Assembly: GCA_035542155.1 (NCBI GenBank)
Contig: DATKLX010000117.1
Location: 1 to 37,524 of the forward strand
Source of the DNA: DATKLX01 sp035542155
GTDB taxonomy: Bacteria; Chloroflexota; Anaerolineae; Anaerolineales; Anaerolineaceae
Length of the DNA stretch: 37,524 bases
Direction: 5' to 3'
The position numbers were made by a program, and so were the translations under genes. Under the pieces are notes generated by a model, which was not told the DNA's origin, did no database searches, and saw only the letters and a program-made list of their open reading frames with translations. This document shows, piece by piece, positions 1-9,574 of this stretch. Position 1 is the first letter of the stretch. Every line of letters begins with the position of its first letter.

Positions 1-1311
1 CTCCCCAAAAGGAAAAGGATGCAAAAAAACAAACGAGAGGGTCATTGTTGTGACAATCACCGCGGAAATTCCCCGCAGCAGCCAATACGGGCCATCCCGA
101 TCCGAGGAGAGGCCCAATTTGCCCCCCAACTGGCGCAGCCAGAGCACCGCTTGCGGGGGCCAATGAACCGCGATCACAAAAACCAATTGAGCCGCGAGTA
201 AGACCATCGCAAACAAACGCCGCATCCGCTCTAGAGTGCGCACGCGCATATCTTCCACATCCAGGCCCTGTTCCTGATCAAAGCGGTAGCCGTGTTCAAT
301 CCGTCCCCGCAGCCGCCAATCCTGGTAGATCTGTTGCGCGCTGGTGAGGTTGTCCAAAGGGACATTGGTGATCAAAACCACTGGCTGGTCGAAATGGGGG
401 TTCTCGACCACCGCCACCCAGAGGGGTTGTTCCCGCTGCTCGGGCAAACGGATGGCAAACCAGCCCAATTGCACTTGATCCAGGCGAGATCGTCCAGCGT
501 GTCGGTAGAGGACTTGAAACGTGGCCGTGTACAGGACGCTCTCGACCAGGTCTTGGAGGACTTCCCTTTCCCAGCGATCCAGGCGCTCATTGTAAACTTC
601 CACAATCCGCTCTCCATGACTAACCCGAAAGACAAATTCTTGTCCCAGGCGCCCTACCTGAGCAAACACCTTGTGGTCATCTAAGCCGGAGTCGCCCACA
701 AAACGTACCCGGTGGTCCGGATACAAGCGACAAGTCGTGACTAAGGCTTGCTCGATTTCATAGTTTTGACTGCGAAAGTCGAGCTGATACGAAAACCAGT
801 TGGCATAGCTGGTCACTGGCACTTGGGTATTGACAATGTTGCCGGTGATGGCGGGATAGCCCCGCGCCAGCCGGGCGTGACCAGCCAGGTCGGGCGGGGT
901 GGCCTTGTGGACCGTGCTGATCCCTTCCAGGCTGAAGGCGTACGGCTTCTCAAAATTGACTGGATCGATTGCAGTCACCAAATACGCTGGCCTTTCGCGC
1001 GCGACAGCCTGGCAACCCACCTGATACAAGCCTTCATACAATTGGCAGGTGGGGAAGTGCCGATTGTCCAGGAACCGATAGATCCGTTTGGCTGTGGCCC
1101 AGCTTTCACCATCGCTTTTGGTATTCTGACGGGCCATCGCCGTGACCACTGGCGTTTCCCCGCCCAAGATCCCCAGGATCATTTCCTCGACGACTCGTTC
1201 CAAGCGTTTGTCGGGGAGTTGCTCGGCCAATGGCCGGATATATTTTTGTACGGTCTCAATAATCGCATCCATCGGTAACTTGGCAAGGCTGGTTTCTAGT
1301 GCTATATTCAT
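1..1311 (-). CDS. IS4-like DDE transposase (3' end beyond window)
   Basis: Reading the reverse strand from the ATG at 1311 gives at least 437 codons with no stop before the window edge, so the C-terminus is missing. It is a DDE transposase, which would cut and join the ends of its own element. Candidate catalytic residues are D116 (TAIDP), D207 in VGDSGLDD and E339 in GRIEHGYRF. The region around E339 follows the IS4-type Y-(2)-R-(3)-E-(6)-K layout, with W in place of Y and Q in place of K. A Shine-Dalgarno AGGAG lies 10 nt before the ATG. The frame is undamaged, so the copy may be functional. The IS4 assignment is from motif layout only, and IS701 or a related DDE_Tnp_1 group is possible. 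Confidence 0.85.
   Translation of the reverse strand, partial: MNIALETSLAKLPMDAIIETVQKYIRPLAEQLPDKRLERVVEEMILGILGGETPVVTAMARQNTKSDGESWATAKRIYRFLDNRHFPTCQLYEGLYQVGCQAVARERPAYLVTAIDPVNFEKPYAFSLEGISTVHKATPPDLAGHARLARGYPAITGNIVNTQVPVTSYANWFSYQLDFRSQNYEIEQALVTTCRLYPDHRVRFVGDSGLDDHKVFAQVGRLGQEFVFRVSHGERIVEVYNERLDRWEREVLQDLVESVLYTATFQVLYRHAGRSRLDQVQLGWFAIRLPEQREQPLWVAVVENPHFDQPVVLITNVPLDNLTSAQQIYQDWRLRGRIEHGYRFDQEQGLDVEDMRVRTLERMRRLFAMVLLAAQLVFVIAVHWPPQAVLWLRQLGGKLGLSSDRDGPYWLLRGISAVIVTTMTLSFVFLHPFPFGE
1..1311 (-). mobile_element. Insertion sequence, partial (right end not located)
   Basis: The element is inferred from the intact transposase gene. Its right terminus must lie somewhere between the transposase start at 1311 and about 1450. 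The left end is outside the window, so terminal inverted repeats and target-site duplications cannot be matched. The coordinates cover only the coding part. Confidence 0.6.
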
Positions 1312-1420
1312 TCTGGCTCTGCTCCTAACGATAAATTTGGTTTCGCAACCTCAATTTACCACGTTCGAGCAGAGCTTTCTATTCCCTTCCTATTTGTGGG
1401 TAATCACCGAGATTTCCCGG

Positions 1421-1448
1421 TTGACAAATCTTTTGGATTGGCTATGAT
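1421..1448 (+). promoter_or_regulatory. Near-consensus sigma70 promoter
   Basis: TTGACA at 1421-1426 is a perfect -35. TATGAT at 1443-1448 is a 5/6 match to the -10, with a 16-nt spacer. It points right, toward the two giant genes, about 225 nt before the first start codon. It may lie inside or just outside the right end of the insertion sequence, so IS-supplied transcription is possible. Confidence 0.65.
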
Positions 1449-1621
1449 ATACATGTAATTTAGGTCTTTATTATCAAATATCCTGTTCCGCGATTCGAGG
1501 GAAACCCGACCCACACTCACCGGACCGTTTTGAATGATCTTTCACCAAAACCCGCTGCTTCCTTCTTCCAACCCCTTTGCTGAGGTTTTCCTGAACCGGC
1601 AGTCCTCTGATTGAAATCCGC

Positions 1622-1657
1622 GCCCGCCCGGCTTCTTCGCTGGGCGGGCTTTCGTTT
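1622..1657 (+). terminator. Terminator-like hairpin in the 5' region of the giant gene pair
   Basis: GCCCGCCC (1622-1629) pairs with GGGCGGGC (1642-1649) around a 12-nt loop and is followed by a T-rich stretch (TTTCGTTT). This is a standard intrinsic terminator shape. It ends only about 17 nt before the start codon at 1674 and just upstream of its Shine-Dalgarno. It could be the orphaned terminator of a gene displaced by the IS, or an attenuator in the leader of the downstream gene. Confidence 0.6.
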
Positions 1658-1673
1658 GAATGGAGGCAGCCTG

Positions 1674-4600
1674 ATGACCCTCAAGATCGATTTGCTTCGC
1701 CCGGACGACCTGCTCAATCTGCACATCGAGGGCGAAAACCTGCGCATCGACACTTCTCAGGAAGGCGACCCCGCCCTGGTGCTGGAGGATGCCAGCCAGC
1801 CGGGTTACCTGGTGGTGAACTTCCCCCCGCAGACCGTCGTCGAGCAGGCTTTCTATGAATCCTCTGCCACCCAGCCGGTGCCGTCCGAAGCCAGCAACCC
1901 CTACAACGCCATCCATCCCCCGGCTGCCCTGCCCACGCCACCCGTCCAATCTCGCATCGGCGGGCCCAGCCGGCTGGTGTTTCGCATCCCCGCCGGTTCG
2001 AACCTCCGCATCCCCTACACCACCGAGGGCCTCCTCGACTGGGATCCGCTCGATCTGAGCGTTTCCCCCCTGGCCGACGTCCCCGACCCGGCCAGTTTTG
2101 CCGAGCGCCAGAATGCGCCGGCGATCGCCGCGCCGGGACGGCTCGAAACGGCAGTCGAGCTGCCGTACCGCCTGCTGCTCTCTCCCAACCACGCCGTGGC
2201 CTGGCTCCATGCCCGGTCGGCGCGCACCGTCCTGGGTGTCACCGAGCTTTGGCATACCCGCATGGCCAAAAAAGCCGATAACGGCGAGATTTCGCTGCTT
2301 TCACGCGCCAACCCGGCCCCGCTGCGCGCCATCTGGTCCCCCGATTTCAACCCAAATAAATTCCACGCCAGCGACCCGCCGCTCTTCGCCAAGCCGGACG
2401 CGGATTGGGGCGTCCTCACCCCGATGACCCCCAGCGACCGGCACGAGATCGTGGTCCTGACCTCCGCCTTCCACAGCTACGTCCGGGATATCGACGACGA
2501 TAGCCCCTATGAGCCGAAGCCGGTCTACGCCGAGCAGTTCATGCTCTCACCGTTGGGCGGCTGGCTCAGGTCGCGCGGCGAGTGGGACCCGCCTGCTCCT
2601 TTCAAGCCCTTCCGCGTTCTCGACCCGAACCTGGTCACACAGTGGGACCGTTATGTCAGCGACCTGGCCAAAGCCCAACCTCGCCGGCGGATCGATTTTA
2701 CCGCGCCGGTCGAGTCGGCCGGGGCGGACCTGGAAGCTCCGGCGGAGGCAGAAGGCCTGGTTCTGCCCGGGGAGCTGAATGCCCTCAACCCAGTGATTCT
2801 GACTCCCCTTACAAAAGCAAACATCGGCAGCATCCTCTGGCCGCCGCTCAAGGGCGAGACCGGCGACCTGCTCAACATGTCTGAGTGGACCCACATCGCC
2901 ACCCTGGGCCGGGACCATTTCGTCCGCATCGTCTACGAGGGACATCTCTTTCCCTTCGGCCACCGCGCCGCCCTGGTCAAGATCACCGAGCGCAAGATTC
3001 GCGACGTGATCCTTCCTGACGGCTCCACTTCGCCGCTGGCCTACCTGGTCCAGCGTATGTTCATCATTGTCCGCAAGCCGCTCCAAGACTACACCATCCC
3101 CCACGTCCACAGCCTGATGGAGCACGAAGGTCTCAGCTTCCCCTTCCGCAGCGTGCGCCTGACCACACTGGTCACCCCGGATATCGCCGACCCAACACAG
3201 GGCAGCCAGATCCCGGGCACGATCTTCTCCTTCTGGGTCCGCCTGGGCCTGGGGAAGACCGCGGCCGACGACTTCAAATTCCACGCCGTGGCTGAGGACA
3301 TCGCCGGCAACACGATCGATTTCTCCGCCTCGCTGATCTTTATCCCCTTCAGTGAGAACCAGCGCGGCCTGGTCTTCAGCGCCTACGACGTCAGCGGCGA
3401 AGAGCGCGCCTGCCTGGTCCCCGGCCAGAAAGTGACCTTCGCCCAACCCTTCCCTGGCGGCGCGAACGAAAACACCAGCCTGACCACCAACGCCCTCTAT
3501 TTCACCCGCCAGCCCGCTCCGATGAACAAGACCTTTGGCGCTTTCCTGCCGAAACTGTTCAAAGCCAGTGTCAAGCTACCCGCGGTGGAGGCCATGCTGG
3601 GAAAGCCTGCCGAAACCCAGCTCGCCTACCACGACAGCTACCTCAAGAAAGATCCCAACAACAACAACGGGCTGTTCATGAACGTGGTCAGGGAGGCGGT
3701 CGCGGGCGTCCTCCAGGCCGAAAAGCTCCTCTCTGAGTTCAGCGCCGACAAGGCCGGCGGCTTTGCCACCCCTGACCTGTCGATCTCCGGCCTGACCAGC
3801 AAGCTCGGTCCCCTGGCTGGCGACCTGGCCAACGCGGCCAGCGACATTTTCAAGCCCGACGATTTCTTCAAAGACGTCAAGGACGCCGCCAAGCTCTTTG
3901 GCACCCTCAACCTGGCCGATCTGCTCGAGCCGTTGACCATGACCGCCGGAGCACCCAAGATCCAGTTCAACAAGGAGGACCTCCCTATCGCGCCGCCGGC
4001 CAAGAAGGTCAGGCTGATCACCACCCTCGATTGGACTCCCGAGGTTCACGATTTCACCCTCGAGATCGTCAGCTTCCACGCCAGCAGGAAGGTCGATGGG
4101 AATACGGTCAAGACCAAGCTCGAGGTCCACGGGCGCACGGAAAAAGTGGTCGTCCTCCCGCCCACCGGCCCGGACGAGCCCGCCACGGCGACCATGAACG
4201 GTACCCTGACCGATTTCACCATCGAATTCCTCCACGTGGTGGAGATCCTCTTCAGCAAGTTTGCCTTCAGCGGCGGAACCGGCAAAAAGTTGAACGTGAC
4301 CGTCGATCTCGACCCGGAAACCCCGGTCCGCTTTATCGAGGATCTCCAGTTTGTCGAAGAGCTGCGGAAGACCATTCCCCCCGGCCTGTTCGGCGACGGC
4401 CCCAGCCTGGACATTAACGCCGTGCGGGTCAAGGCCGGGTTCAGCCTGGGGCTTCCCCCGGTCAGCGTAGCGGTCTTTTCGCTAAAGGATGTGACCATCG
4501 CCGCGTTTATCGAGCTGCCCTTCCTCGACGGCCGCCCGCTCTTCGATTTCAGCTTCTCCAGCCGCGAGCATCCCTTCAACTTGACCGTGGCCTTTCTCGG

Positions 4601-5060
4601 CGGGGGCGGCTTCTTCCACCTCCAACTGGATACCAAGGGGATTAAGCTGCTCGAGGCCGCCCTCGAGTTCGGCGCCAGCGCTTCGATCGATCTGGGCGTG
4701 GCCAGCGGCAGCGTCCACATCATGGCCGGGATCTACTTCAAGATGGAGCGCAGGACCATCGACGGCATGGATGTCGACGCGGCGACACTCTCCGGCTACC
4801 TGCGCATGGGCGGCGAGCTCTCCGTGCTCGGGCTGATCTCGGTATCGCTGGAGTTCTACCTGTGCTTTGCCTACGAGTTCGAAAAGAACGCGGCATACGG
4901 CCGCGCGACCCTGACGGTCAAGGTCGAGGTGCTCTTCTTCAGCACCTCGGTCGAGATCACCATCGAGAAGCGCTTCGGCGGGTCCGGCGGCGATCCCACC
5001 TTCCTGGACGTCTTCGCCTCCTCTTCCGTGTGGGACGAGTATGCCGGGGCTTTCGCATAG
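1674..5060 (+). CDS. Giant beta-rich protein A of unknown function (1128 aa)
   Basis: I do not recognise a named family. The frame is open from a TTG at 1611, but the ATG at 1674 has GGAGG at 1662-1666 (7-nt spacing) and is the better start. There is no signal peptide or membrane helix, so the protein is either cytoplasmic or exported by a non-Sec route. Visible blocks: a motif near residue 46 (VVNFPPQ..VEQAFYE); a central block near 410-445 (LGRDHFVRIVYEG, FPFGHRAALVKITERK); and a C-terminal region, about 920-1115, of alternating polar and hydrophobic residues typical of long amphipathic beta-strands. That last region might resemble DUF6603-like or other extended-beta architectures, which is a guess. 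It is followed after 46 nt by giant protein B, probably in one transcript. Codon use is even and GC-rich, with no frameshift. Confidence 0.85.
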   Translation: MTLKIDLLRPDDLLNLHIEGENLRIDTSQEGDPALVLEDASQPGYLVVNFPPQTVVEQAFYESSATQPVPSEASNPYNAIHPPAALPTPPVQSRIGGPSRLVFRIPAGSNLRIPYTTEGLLDWDPLDLSVSPLADVPDPASFAERQNAPAIAAPGRLETAVELPYRLLLSPNHAVAWLHARSARTVLGVTELWHTRMAKKADNGEISLLSRANPAPLRAIWSPDFNPNKFHASDPPLFAKPDADWGVLTPMTPSDRHEIVVLTSAFHSYVRDIDDDSPYEPKPVYAEQFMLSPLGGWLRSRGEWDPPAPFKPFRVLDPNLVTQWDRYVSDLAKAQPRRRIDFTAPVESAGADLEAPAEAEGLVLPGELNALNPVILTPLTKANIGSILWPPLKGETGDLLNMSEWTHIATLGRDHFVRIVYEGHLFPFGHRAALVKITERKIRDVILPDGSTSPLAYLVQRMFIIVRKPLQDYTIPHVHSLMEHEGLSFPFRSVRLTTLVTPDIADPTQGSQIPGTIFSFWVRLGLGKTAADDFKFHAVAEDIAGNTIDFSASLIFIPFSENQRGLVFSAYDVSGEERACLVPGQKVTFAQPFPGGANENTSLTTNALYFTRQPAPMNKTFGAFLPKLFKASVKLPAVEAMLGKPAETQLAYHDSYLKKDPNNNNGLFMNVVREAVAGVLQAEKLLSEFSADKAGGFATPDLSISGLTSKLGPLAGDLANAASDIFKPDDFFKDVKDAAKLFGTLNLADLLEPLTMTAGAPKIQFNKEDLPIAPPAKKVRLITTLDWTPEVHDFTLEIVSFHASRKVDGNTVKTKLEVHGRTEKVVVLPPTGPDEPATATMNGTLTDFTIEFLHVVEILFSKFAFSGGTGKKLNVTVDLDPETPVRFIEDLQFVEELRKTIPPGLFGDGPSLDINAVRVKAGFSLGLPPVSVAVFSLKDVTIAAFIELPFLDGRPLFDFSFSSREHPFNLTVAFLGGGGFFHLQLDTKGIKLLEAALEFGASASIDLGVASGSVHIMAGIYFKMERRTIDGMDVDAATLSGYLRMGGELSVLGLISVSLEFYLCFAYEFEKNAAYGRATLTVKVEVLFFSTSVEITIEKRFGGSGGDPTFLDVFASSSVWDEYAGAFA

Positions 5061-5063
5061 CTT

Positions 5064-5088
5064 TTTCTCTGTGTACTCTGTGGTAAAG
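5064..5088. repeat. Short ACCACAGAG-type intergenic motif
   Basis: The spacer between the giant genes contains CTCTGTGTACTCTGTGGT, whose complement reads ACCACAGAGTACACAGAG. A related degenerate form (ACCACAAAGACGCAATGGAC) lies at about 11499-11520. I recall such motifs as common dispersed intergenic repeats in bacterial genomes. Only these two degenerate copies were noticed here. Confidence 0.35.
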
Positions 5089-5106
5089 GTTCTTTAAGAG
5101 GAATTT

Positions 5107-8100
5107 ATGGCCCAACAAACGATTCTTTTCACCGTCATGCCCCGCGGGACCAGCGTCAACCCGGCGACGCTGCCCGTTTCGGTCTTGATCTCACCCCGCC
5201 TGGAAGGCGGCAACGCCCTCGGCCAGTTCCCCGATTGGCTGGACTGGACCCAGAAGCTCAAAAACCAGCCCCTCGAGCTGACCTTCGGAACCGGCGTGAA
5301 GATAGTCACCCTCAAGGCGAAGACGAACCTGCTCCGCCCCGAGCTTTGGGCGGCCATGTTCAACGAGACGACCTACGTCCGCTCGCCTGCCATGCCGGAT
5401 TACGCCAAGCGGGCCATCTTTTCCTACCCGGTCCGCCTGGCCCTGAGCACTCTCAAAAACGTCTACCAGGAGGCCGGCCTGACCCTGGGCCTGCCCGACG
5501 AGACGGACGGAGAATCGGATAAAGAACACCAGCGCTCTCCCCGTCGCCTTTTCATGCAAAGCCTGCTCTCCGGCCTGGCGGTCAACTGGAACGATGAGTC
5601 TGGCGAACGGCTGCGCAAACAGTACCGCGATGGTTTTGTCCAGATCGGCAAGGCGGCTGGCGGCGCGGCGCCGCATTATGACCCTGCCTGGCTCGCCCCG
5701 GACGGCACTCTGAAAATCCTACCACCCGCCAGTACGCCCGCTGCGATCGGGCCCAAGGAGTTCCTCGCCGGCCAGTTCGCGGTCTACTCGCACATGCCCC
5801 AGGGCGCGCCGGTCCACGACAATCCCCCCGATTTCGATACCCTGATCGACTTTCACCAGGCGCTCAGCTCGCTCAATACCTATCCCGAGCTGCTGCGCGC
5901 ATTGGGCCTGGTCCTCGATTTCGAGCTGCCCGCCGATTTCCTCCCCGAGACGCCGGTCAACGTCCCCGCCCATTTCGCGGTGGTCGACGTGCCCCATCAC
6001 ATCTGGGCGATTGCGACCCAGGCAGTCCCCAAGCTCCCGCCGCTCCAGACCGCCTATCTGAATATCTCTGCCGGCGATCCGGGGCATCCCTGGAAGGTGT
6101 TCACCACCGCGCCCGGGTTCCTCGGCGGCGGCCTTCCCGACCTGGAAGTCTTCTTCGGCCTGCTCAACCTCGACCCGGCCCATTACGGACTGGCCCAGGT
6201 CGATGTGGAGAGTGGGATGCACAAAACCACCAACCTGGCCGAAGCCTGGCAGGACGACCGGCTCGGCCTGGCCTTCCCCGAGTACCCGCAAATCTTCGAC
6301 GAATCGACCACCCTGCCGTCGCTGCGCTCGGGCGGGTTCTCCCTCTTTGCCGACGGGCGCGCCCTACGCCTGCTCCAGACTCTTCAGAACAACCAGCAGT
6401 TCGACCAGGATCTCAAGAATAAAAAAGCTTCCAAGCGCCCGTTCTTCGCCGAGGACCTCGTTCACGGCTATCGCCTCGACGTCTGGGATGCAGCGACCGG
6501 TCGCTGGCACTCGCTCCACCGCCGTATCGCCGCCTACCAGATCGGCGAGGAGACCTTCAATCCCGGCGCCGAGGTGGAGGGTTTTACCCAGCTCGCCGCC
6601 GCCCAGGCCGCACCTGACCCGGACAACCCTCCGCCCAACGACCTGTACCTCAACGAGTCGGTCGCTCGCTGGGCCGGGTGGAGCCTCAGCGCGCCCTTCC
6701 CCGGCAAGGGCCTCTCGCGCGATCCCGACCCGGACAAGGCCCTGGTCGAGGATCCGAACCACCCCGCCAACGAGCCGGCCACCCCGTTCAAGATGACCAC
6801 CGAGTTCAAGGTTGCGTCCGGATCACTGCCCTCGCTGCGTTTTGGCCGGCGTTACCGGCTGCGCGCCCGCACTGTGGATATCTGCGGCAACAGCCTGAAT
6901 TACGACGATCCCCTGGCCAATTTACTGGCAATCCTCGCCGGCCTGCCGCGCGACCCGGAAGGCACGGCTTACCTGCGCTACGAGCCGGTCGCCGCTCCGA
7001 CCGTGGTCCTGCGCGACGTACGCGGGGTGACCGATCCTGGTTCGCAGCTCAACCGCCTGGTCATCCGCACCTACAACGACGCCGAGAGCAAAGACGGCGA
7101 CCCGGCCGACCTGACCGCTTCCGAGCGCTGGATCGTCCCACCCAGCACTTCAGTCGAGATCGGCGAACGCCTGGGCATGTTCGATAAAAACGGCAAGCTG
7201 GACACCAGCGCGGCGATGTACAACCTCATCGGCCAGCGCGAACAGGGCCGACTCAACCAGGTCACCGCGACCGTCGCCGGTCAGGAGCAATCTTTCCCGC
7301 TCGAGAGCGGCGCGCTCGACAGCCTGCCCTACCTCCCGGACGTGCTGTCCCGGGGAGCGGCGCTGCGCGACCTGCCCGGCTCGCCGGAAGCCAGCCTGGC
7401 CAGCGTCGCCCCGGGTCTCGGACCGGCCGCGGACGTACCCTATCAGCCTCTGGCAGACGCCAACCCGCGGGGCGGATCGGCGCTGCTGATCAGCTTTGAC
7501 AGCCAGGACGACTGGCAGAAGCTGCTTCCCTTCCGCATCGTTCTCGCCGACGGGACCCAACGGCCCGCCTGGGATCCACAGAACCGGGTCCTGAGTGTGT
7601 TCCTGCCCAAAGGGACCAGGACCATCGTCCCGCTCAGCTCCTACCTCAGCGGAGACGATCTGAAGCTGATGGGCGTCTGGCAGTGGCTGCGCGAATACAT
7701 TGACCTGACCGCGATCTTCAACCCCGAGGCTCCCGATTTGGACCACCGCCGCCACGTGGAGCGCATCGCCCAGATTTTGCAGCGCGCCCTGGAAGGCGGC
7801 CACTGGATGATCACCCCGCCCCGCCTGCTGACCCTGATCCACGCAGTCCAGCAGCCGCTGGGCCACCCGGCCTTCACCAGCCTGACGGTGCAGCGCACTC
7901 CGTACGGCGGGAAGGACCGCTTTGGCATCCACAACGAGCGCATCGACCCGGACCCGCAGGTGCTCCAGACCGCCTCGGAGTCCAGGCCCACCGCGGAGAG
8001 CGAGCTGGCTCCCATCACCGCCTGGCGCAAACCCGGCTCGCCCGAGGCCTTCCTCCTCGGCGGGATCCAGGTCCACGCCGCCAGCACCGAGAAGGTGGAC

Positions 8101-9561
8101 CTCCTGGCCGAGTGGCTGGATCCCTACGACGACGAGACCCAGCCGCGCCTGGAAGGCGAGGATTACCGCCAGCGCAACACCGCCCGGGTGGATGAGATCC
8201 CCATCCCCACCACGCGCGAGGGATTGATCGCCGTCGACGCGGGGACAGCCAACTACCGCCTGGTGGCCTATTACGACGCCGACCACGACCTGCTCTGCAT
8301 GGTCCGCGCCGGCGACCAGCTCGGCAGCCTGGAGAGCGGCGTGCAGATCTATTCTGACGCGGCCCCCCGCCATTATTTCAACGACACCCGCCGCCACCGC
8401 GTGACCTACACGACCCGCGCCACCTCCCGCTATCGCGAGTACTTCCCCGCCGACCAGGACCTGGATTTCACCCGCCAGAGCGAGCCGGTGGTGGTCGACG
8501 TACCTGCCTCGGCGCGCCCCACTGCTCCCAAGGTCGCCTACGCCGTCCCCGCCTTTGGCTGGGAACGCCAGGCCCAATCCAACCTCAAGCGCAGCGTCCG
8601 CTTTGGCAATTCGCTGCGCATCTATCTCGAGCGACCCTGGTTTTCCTCCGGGGATGGGGAACTCCTCGGCATCGTCCTCTACGACGACTATGCCAATGGG
8701 ATGCTGGCTGACCGCGAGATGTGGAAGCCTTACGTCACCCAGTGGGGCGCCGACCCAATCTGGATCGCTCCCGGTCTCCCGGATCTGCCCCGCGCCTATA
8801 CTTTCCCGAACCGCGTTGCGGATGAGGCCATGCTGAGCCTTCCGGGCCGAACGCCGGGACGGGTCGCCGTGGCCGGCTTCACCGTCGATTTCGACTTCGC
8901 CAGCCAGATGTGGTTTACCGACCTCAGCCTCGAAGTACCCAACAACACCGGCAGCCCGCTCAATCGTCCCTATACACCGTTCATCCGCCTGGCCCTGGCC
9001 CGCTACCAGCCCTTTGCCATCCCAGACGCCCGCCTCTCCGCGGTGATCCTCGCCGATTACGCCCAGCTCACTCCGGAACGCTCTGCCGTGGTCACCGCCG
9101 ACCCCTATCATCCTCGCACCTTGCGGCTGACGGTCAGCGGCCCGGCTCCCGCCGGCCCTGCTCCGGAGATCAGCGGTACGCGACCCAGCCAGGCGGTCCA
9201 CGTGCCCACCCAGATAACGGTGACGATCCAGCGCCGCGACCCGGCCATCTCTACCGACCTGGGCTGGGAGGACGCTCCGGCGGGCGCCGCCGCCGTCCAT
9301 CCGCTTTCCCCGGGAATCCCCGGGACGCTGCTGCGCTGGACCGGCACGGTCGATTTCGCGACAGTCCCCGAGCCCGGGCAGTACCGCCTGCTGATCCGCG
9401 AGTACGAATATCTCTCCGCCAACTACACCATCCCAACCGCCGCCAGGCGGGGCAGGGTGACCCGACGCGAGCAGCCCAAACGCCTCATCTATGCCGAGAC
9501 GGTCGAGATCGACACAGCCCTCATCGGCGGCCCGGCGACGAATACGGGGACGGTGGTGTGA
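5107..9561 (+). CDS. Giant multidomain beta-rich protein B of unknown function (1484 aa)
   Basis: No named family is recognised. The start has an AGAGGA Shine-Dalgarno. There is no signal peptide and no membrane helix. Pieces that can be described: near residue 583, YRLRARTVDICGNS resembles the last strands of a fibronectin/Ig-like fold; around 1085-1110, a second such edge (TYTTRATSRYREYFP); around 1176-1220, RPWFSSGDGELLGIVLY followed by VTQWGADPIW; and near 1294, RLALARYQPF. A final beta domain ends in GQYRLLIREYEYL (about 1424). The aromatic-rich motifs look conserved, not random. It follows protein A in the same orientation and ends just before a strong terminator, so the pair forms a self-contained two-gene unit. 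A structural, adhesive or enzymatic role cannot be chosen from sequence alone. Confidence 0.85.
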   Translation: MAQQTILFTVMPRGTSVNPATLPVSVLISPRLEGGNALGQFPDWLDWTQKLKNQPLELTFGTGVKIVTLKAKTNLLRPELWAAMFNETTYVRSPAMPDYAKRAIFSYPVRLALSTLKNVYQEAGLTLGLPDETDGESDKEHQRSPRRLFMQSLLSGLAVNWNDESGERLRKQYRDGFVQIGKAAGGAAPHYDPAWLAPDGTLKILPPASTPAAIGPKEFLAGQFAVYSHMPQGAPVHDNPPDFDTLIDFHQALSSLNTYPELLRALGLVLDFELPADFLPETPVNVPAHFAVVDVPHHIWAIATQAVPKLPPLQTAYLNISAGDPGHPWKVFTTAPGFLGGGLPDLEVFFGLLNLDPAHYGLAQVDVESGMHKTTNLAEAWQDDRLGLAFPEYPQIFDESTTLPSLRSGGFSLFADGRALRLLQTLQNNQQFDQDLKNKKASKRPFFAEDLVHGYRLDVWDAATGRWHSLHRRIAAYQIGEETFNPGAEVEGFTQLAAAQAAPDPDNPPPNDLYLNESVARWAGWSLSAPFPGKGLSRDPDPDKALVEDPNHPANEPATPFKMTTEFKVASGSLPSLRFGRRYRLRARTVDICGNSLNYDDPLANLLAILAGLPRDPEGTAYLRYEPVAAPTVVLRDVRGVTDPGSQLNRLVIRTYNDAESKDGDPADLTASERWIVPPSTSVEIGERLGMFDKNGKLDTSAAMYNLIGQREQGRLNQVTATVAGQEQSFPLESGALDSLPYLPDVLSRGAALRDLPGSPEASLASVAPGLGPAADVPYQPLADANPRGGSALLISFDSQDDWQKLLPFRIVLADGTQRPAWDPQNRVLSVFLPKGTRTIVPLSSYLSGDDLKLMGVWQWLREYIDLTAIFNPEAPDLDHRRHVERIAQILQRALEGGHWMITPPRLLTLIHAVQQPLGHPAFTSLTVQRTPYGGKDRFGIHNERIDPDPQVLQTASESRPTAESELAPITAWRKPGSPEAFLLGGIQVHAASTEKVDLLAEWLDPYDDETQPRLEGEDYRQRNTARVDEIPIPTTREGLIAVDAGTANYRLVAYYDADHDLLCMVRAGDQLGSLESGVQIYSDAAPRHYFNDTRRHRVTYTTRATSRYREYFPADQDLDFTRQSEPVVVDVPASARPTAPKVAYAVPAFGWERQAQSNLKRSVRFGNSLRIYLERPWFSSGDGELLGIVLYDDYANGMLADREMWKPYVTQWGADPIWIAPGLPDLPRAYTFPNRVADEAMLSLPGRTPGRVAVAGFTVDFDFASQMWFTDLSLEVPNNTGSPLNRPYTPFIRLALARYQPFAIPDARLSAVILADYAQLTPERSAVVTADPYHPRTLRLTVSGPAPAGPAPEISGTRPSQAVHVPTQITVTIQRRDPAISTDLGWEDAPAGAAAVHPLSPGIPGTLLRWTGTVDFATVPEPGQYRLLIREYEYLSANYTIPTAARRGRVTRREQPKRLIYAETVEIDTALIGGPATNTGTVV

Positions 9562-9574
9562 ATAAATTTTATAA

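Larger units (their letters stand above)
1312..1673. other. Intergenic region beside the IS: promoter and hairpin
   Basis: This 362-nt stretch has no credible gene. It should contain the right end of the insertion sequence, a rightward sigma70-type promoter (1421-1448) and a GC-rich terminator-like hairpin (1622-1657). The 170 nt between promoter and hairpin shows no ORF or recognisable RNA fold. It could be the remnant 3' flank of a gene interrupted by the IS, or a leader of the following gene. Confidence 0.5.

Noticed and set aside
292..1278. Plus-strand ORFs of 130 and 176 aa
   Set aside because: They are antisense to the intact transposase frame read from 1311.
7150..9300. 716-aa minus-strand open frame
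   Set aside because: Antisense shadow of giant gene B caused by high GC. The sense frame has coherent folds and a Shine-Dalgarno, while this one is Gly/Arg/Val-rich noise.
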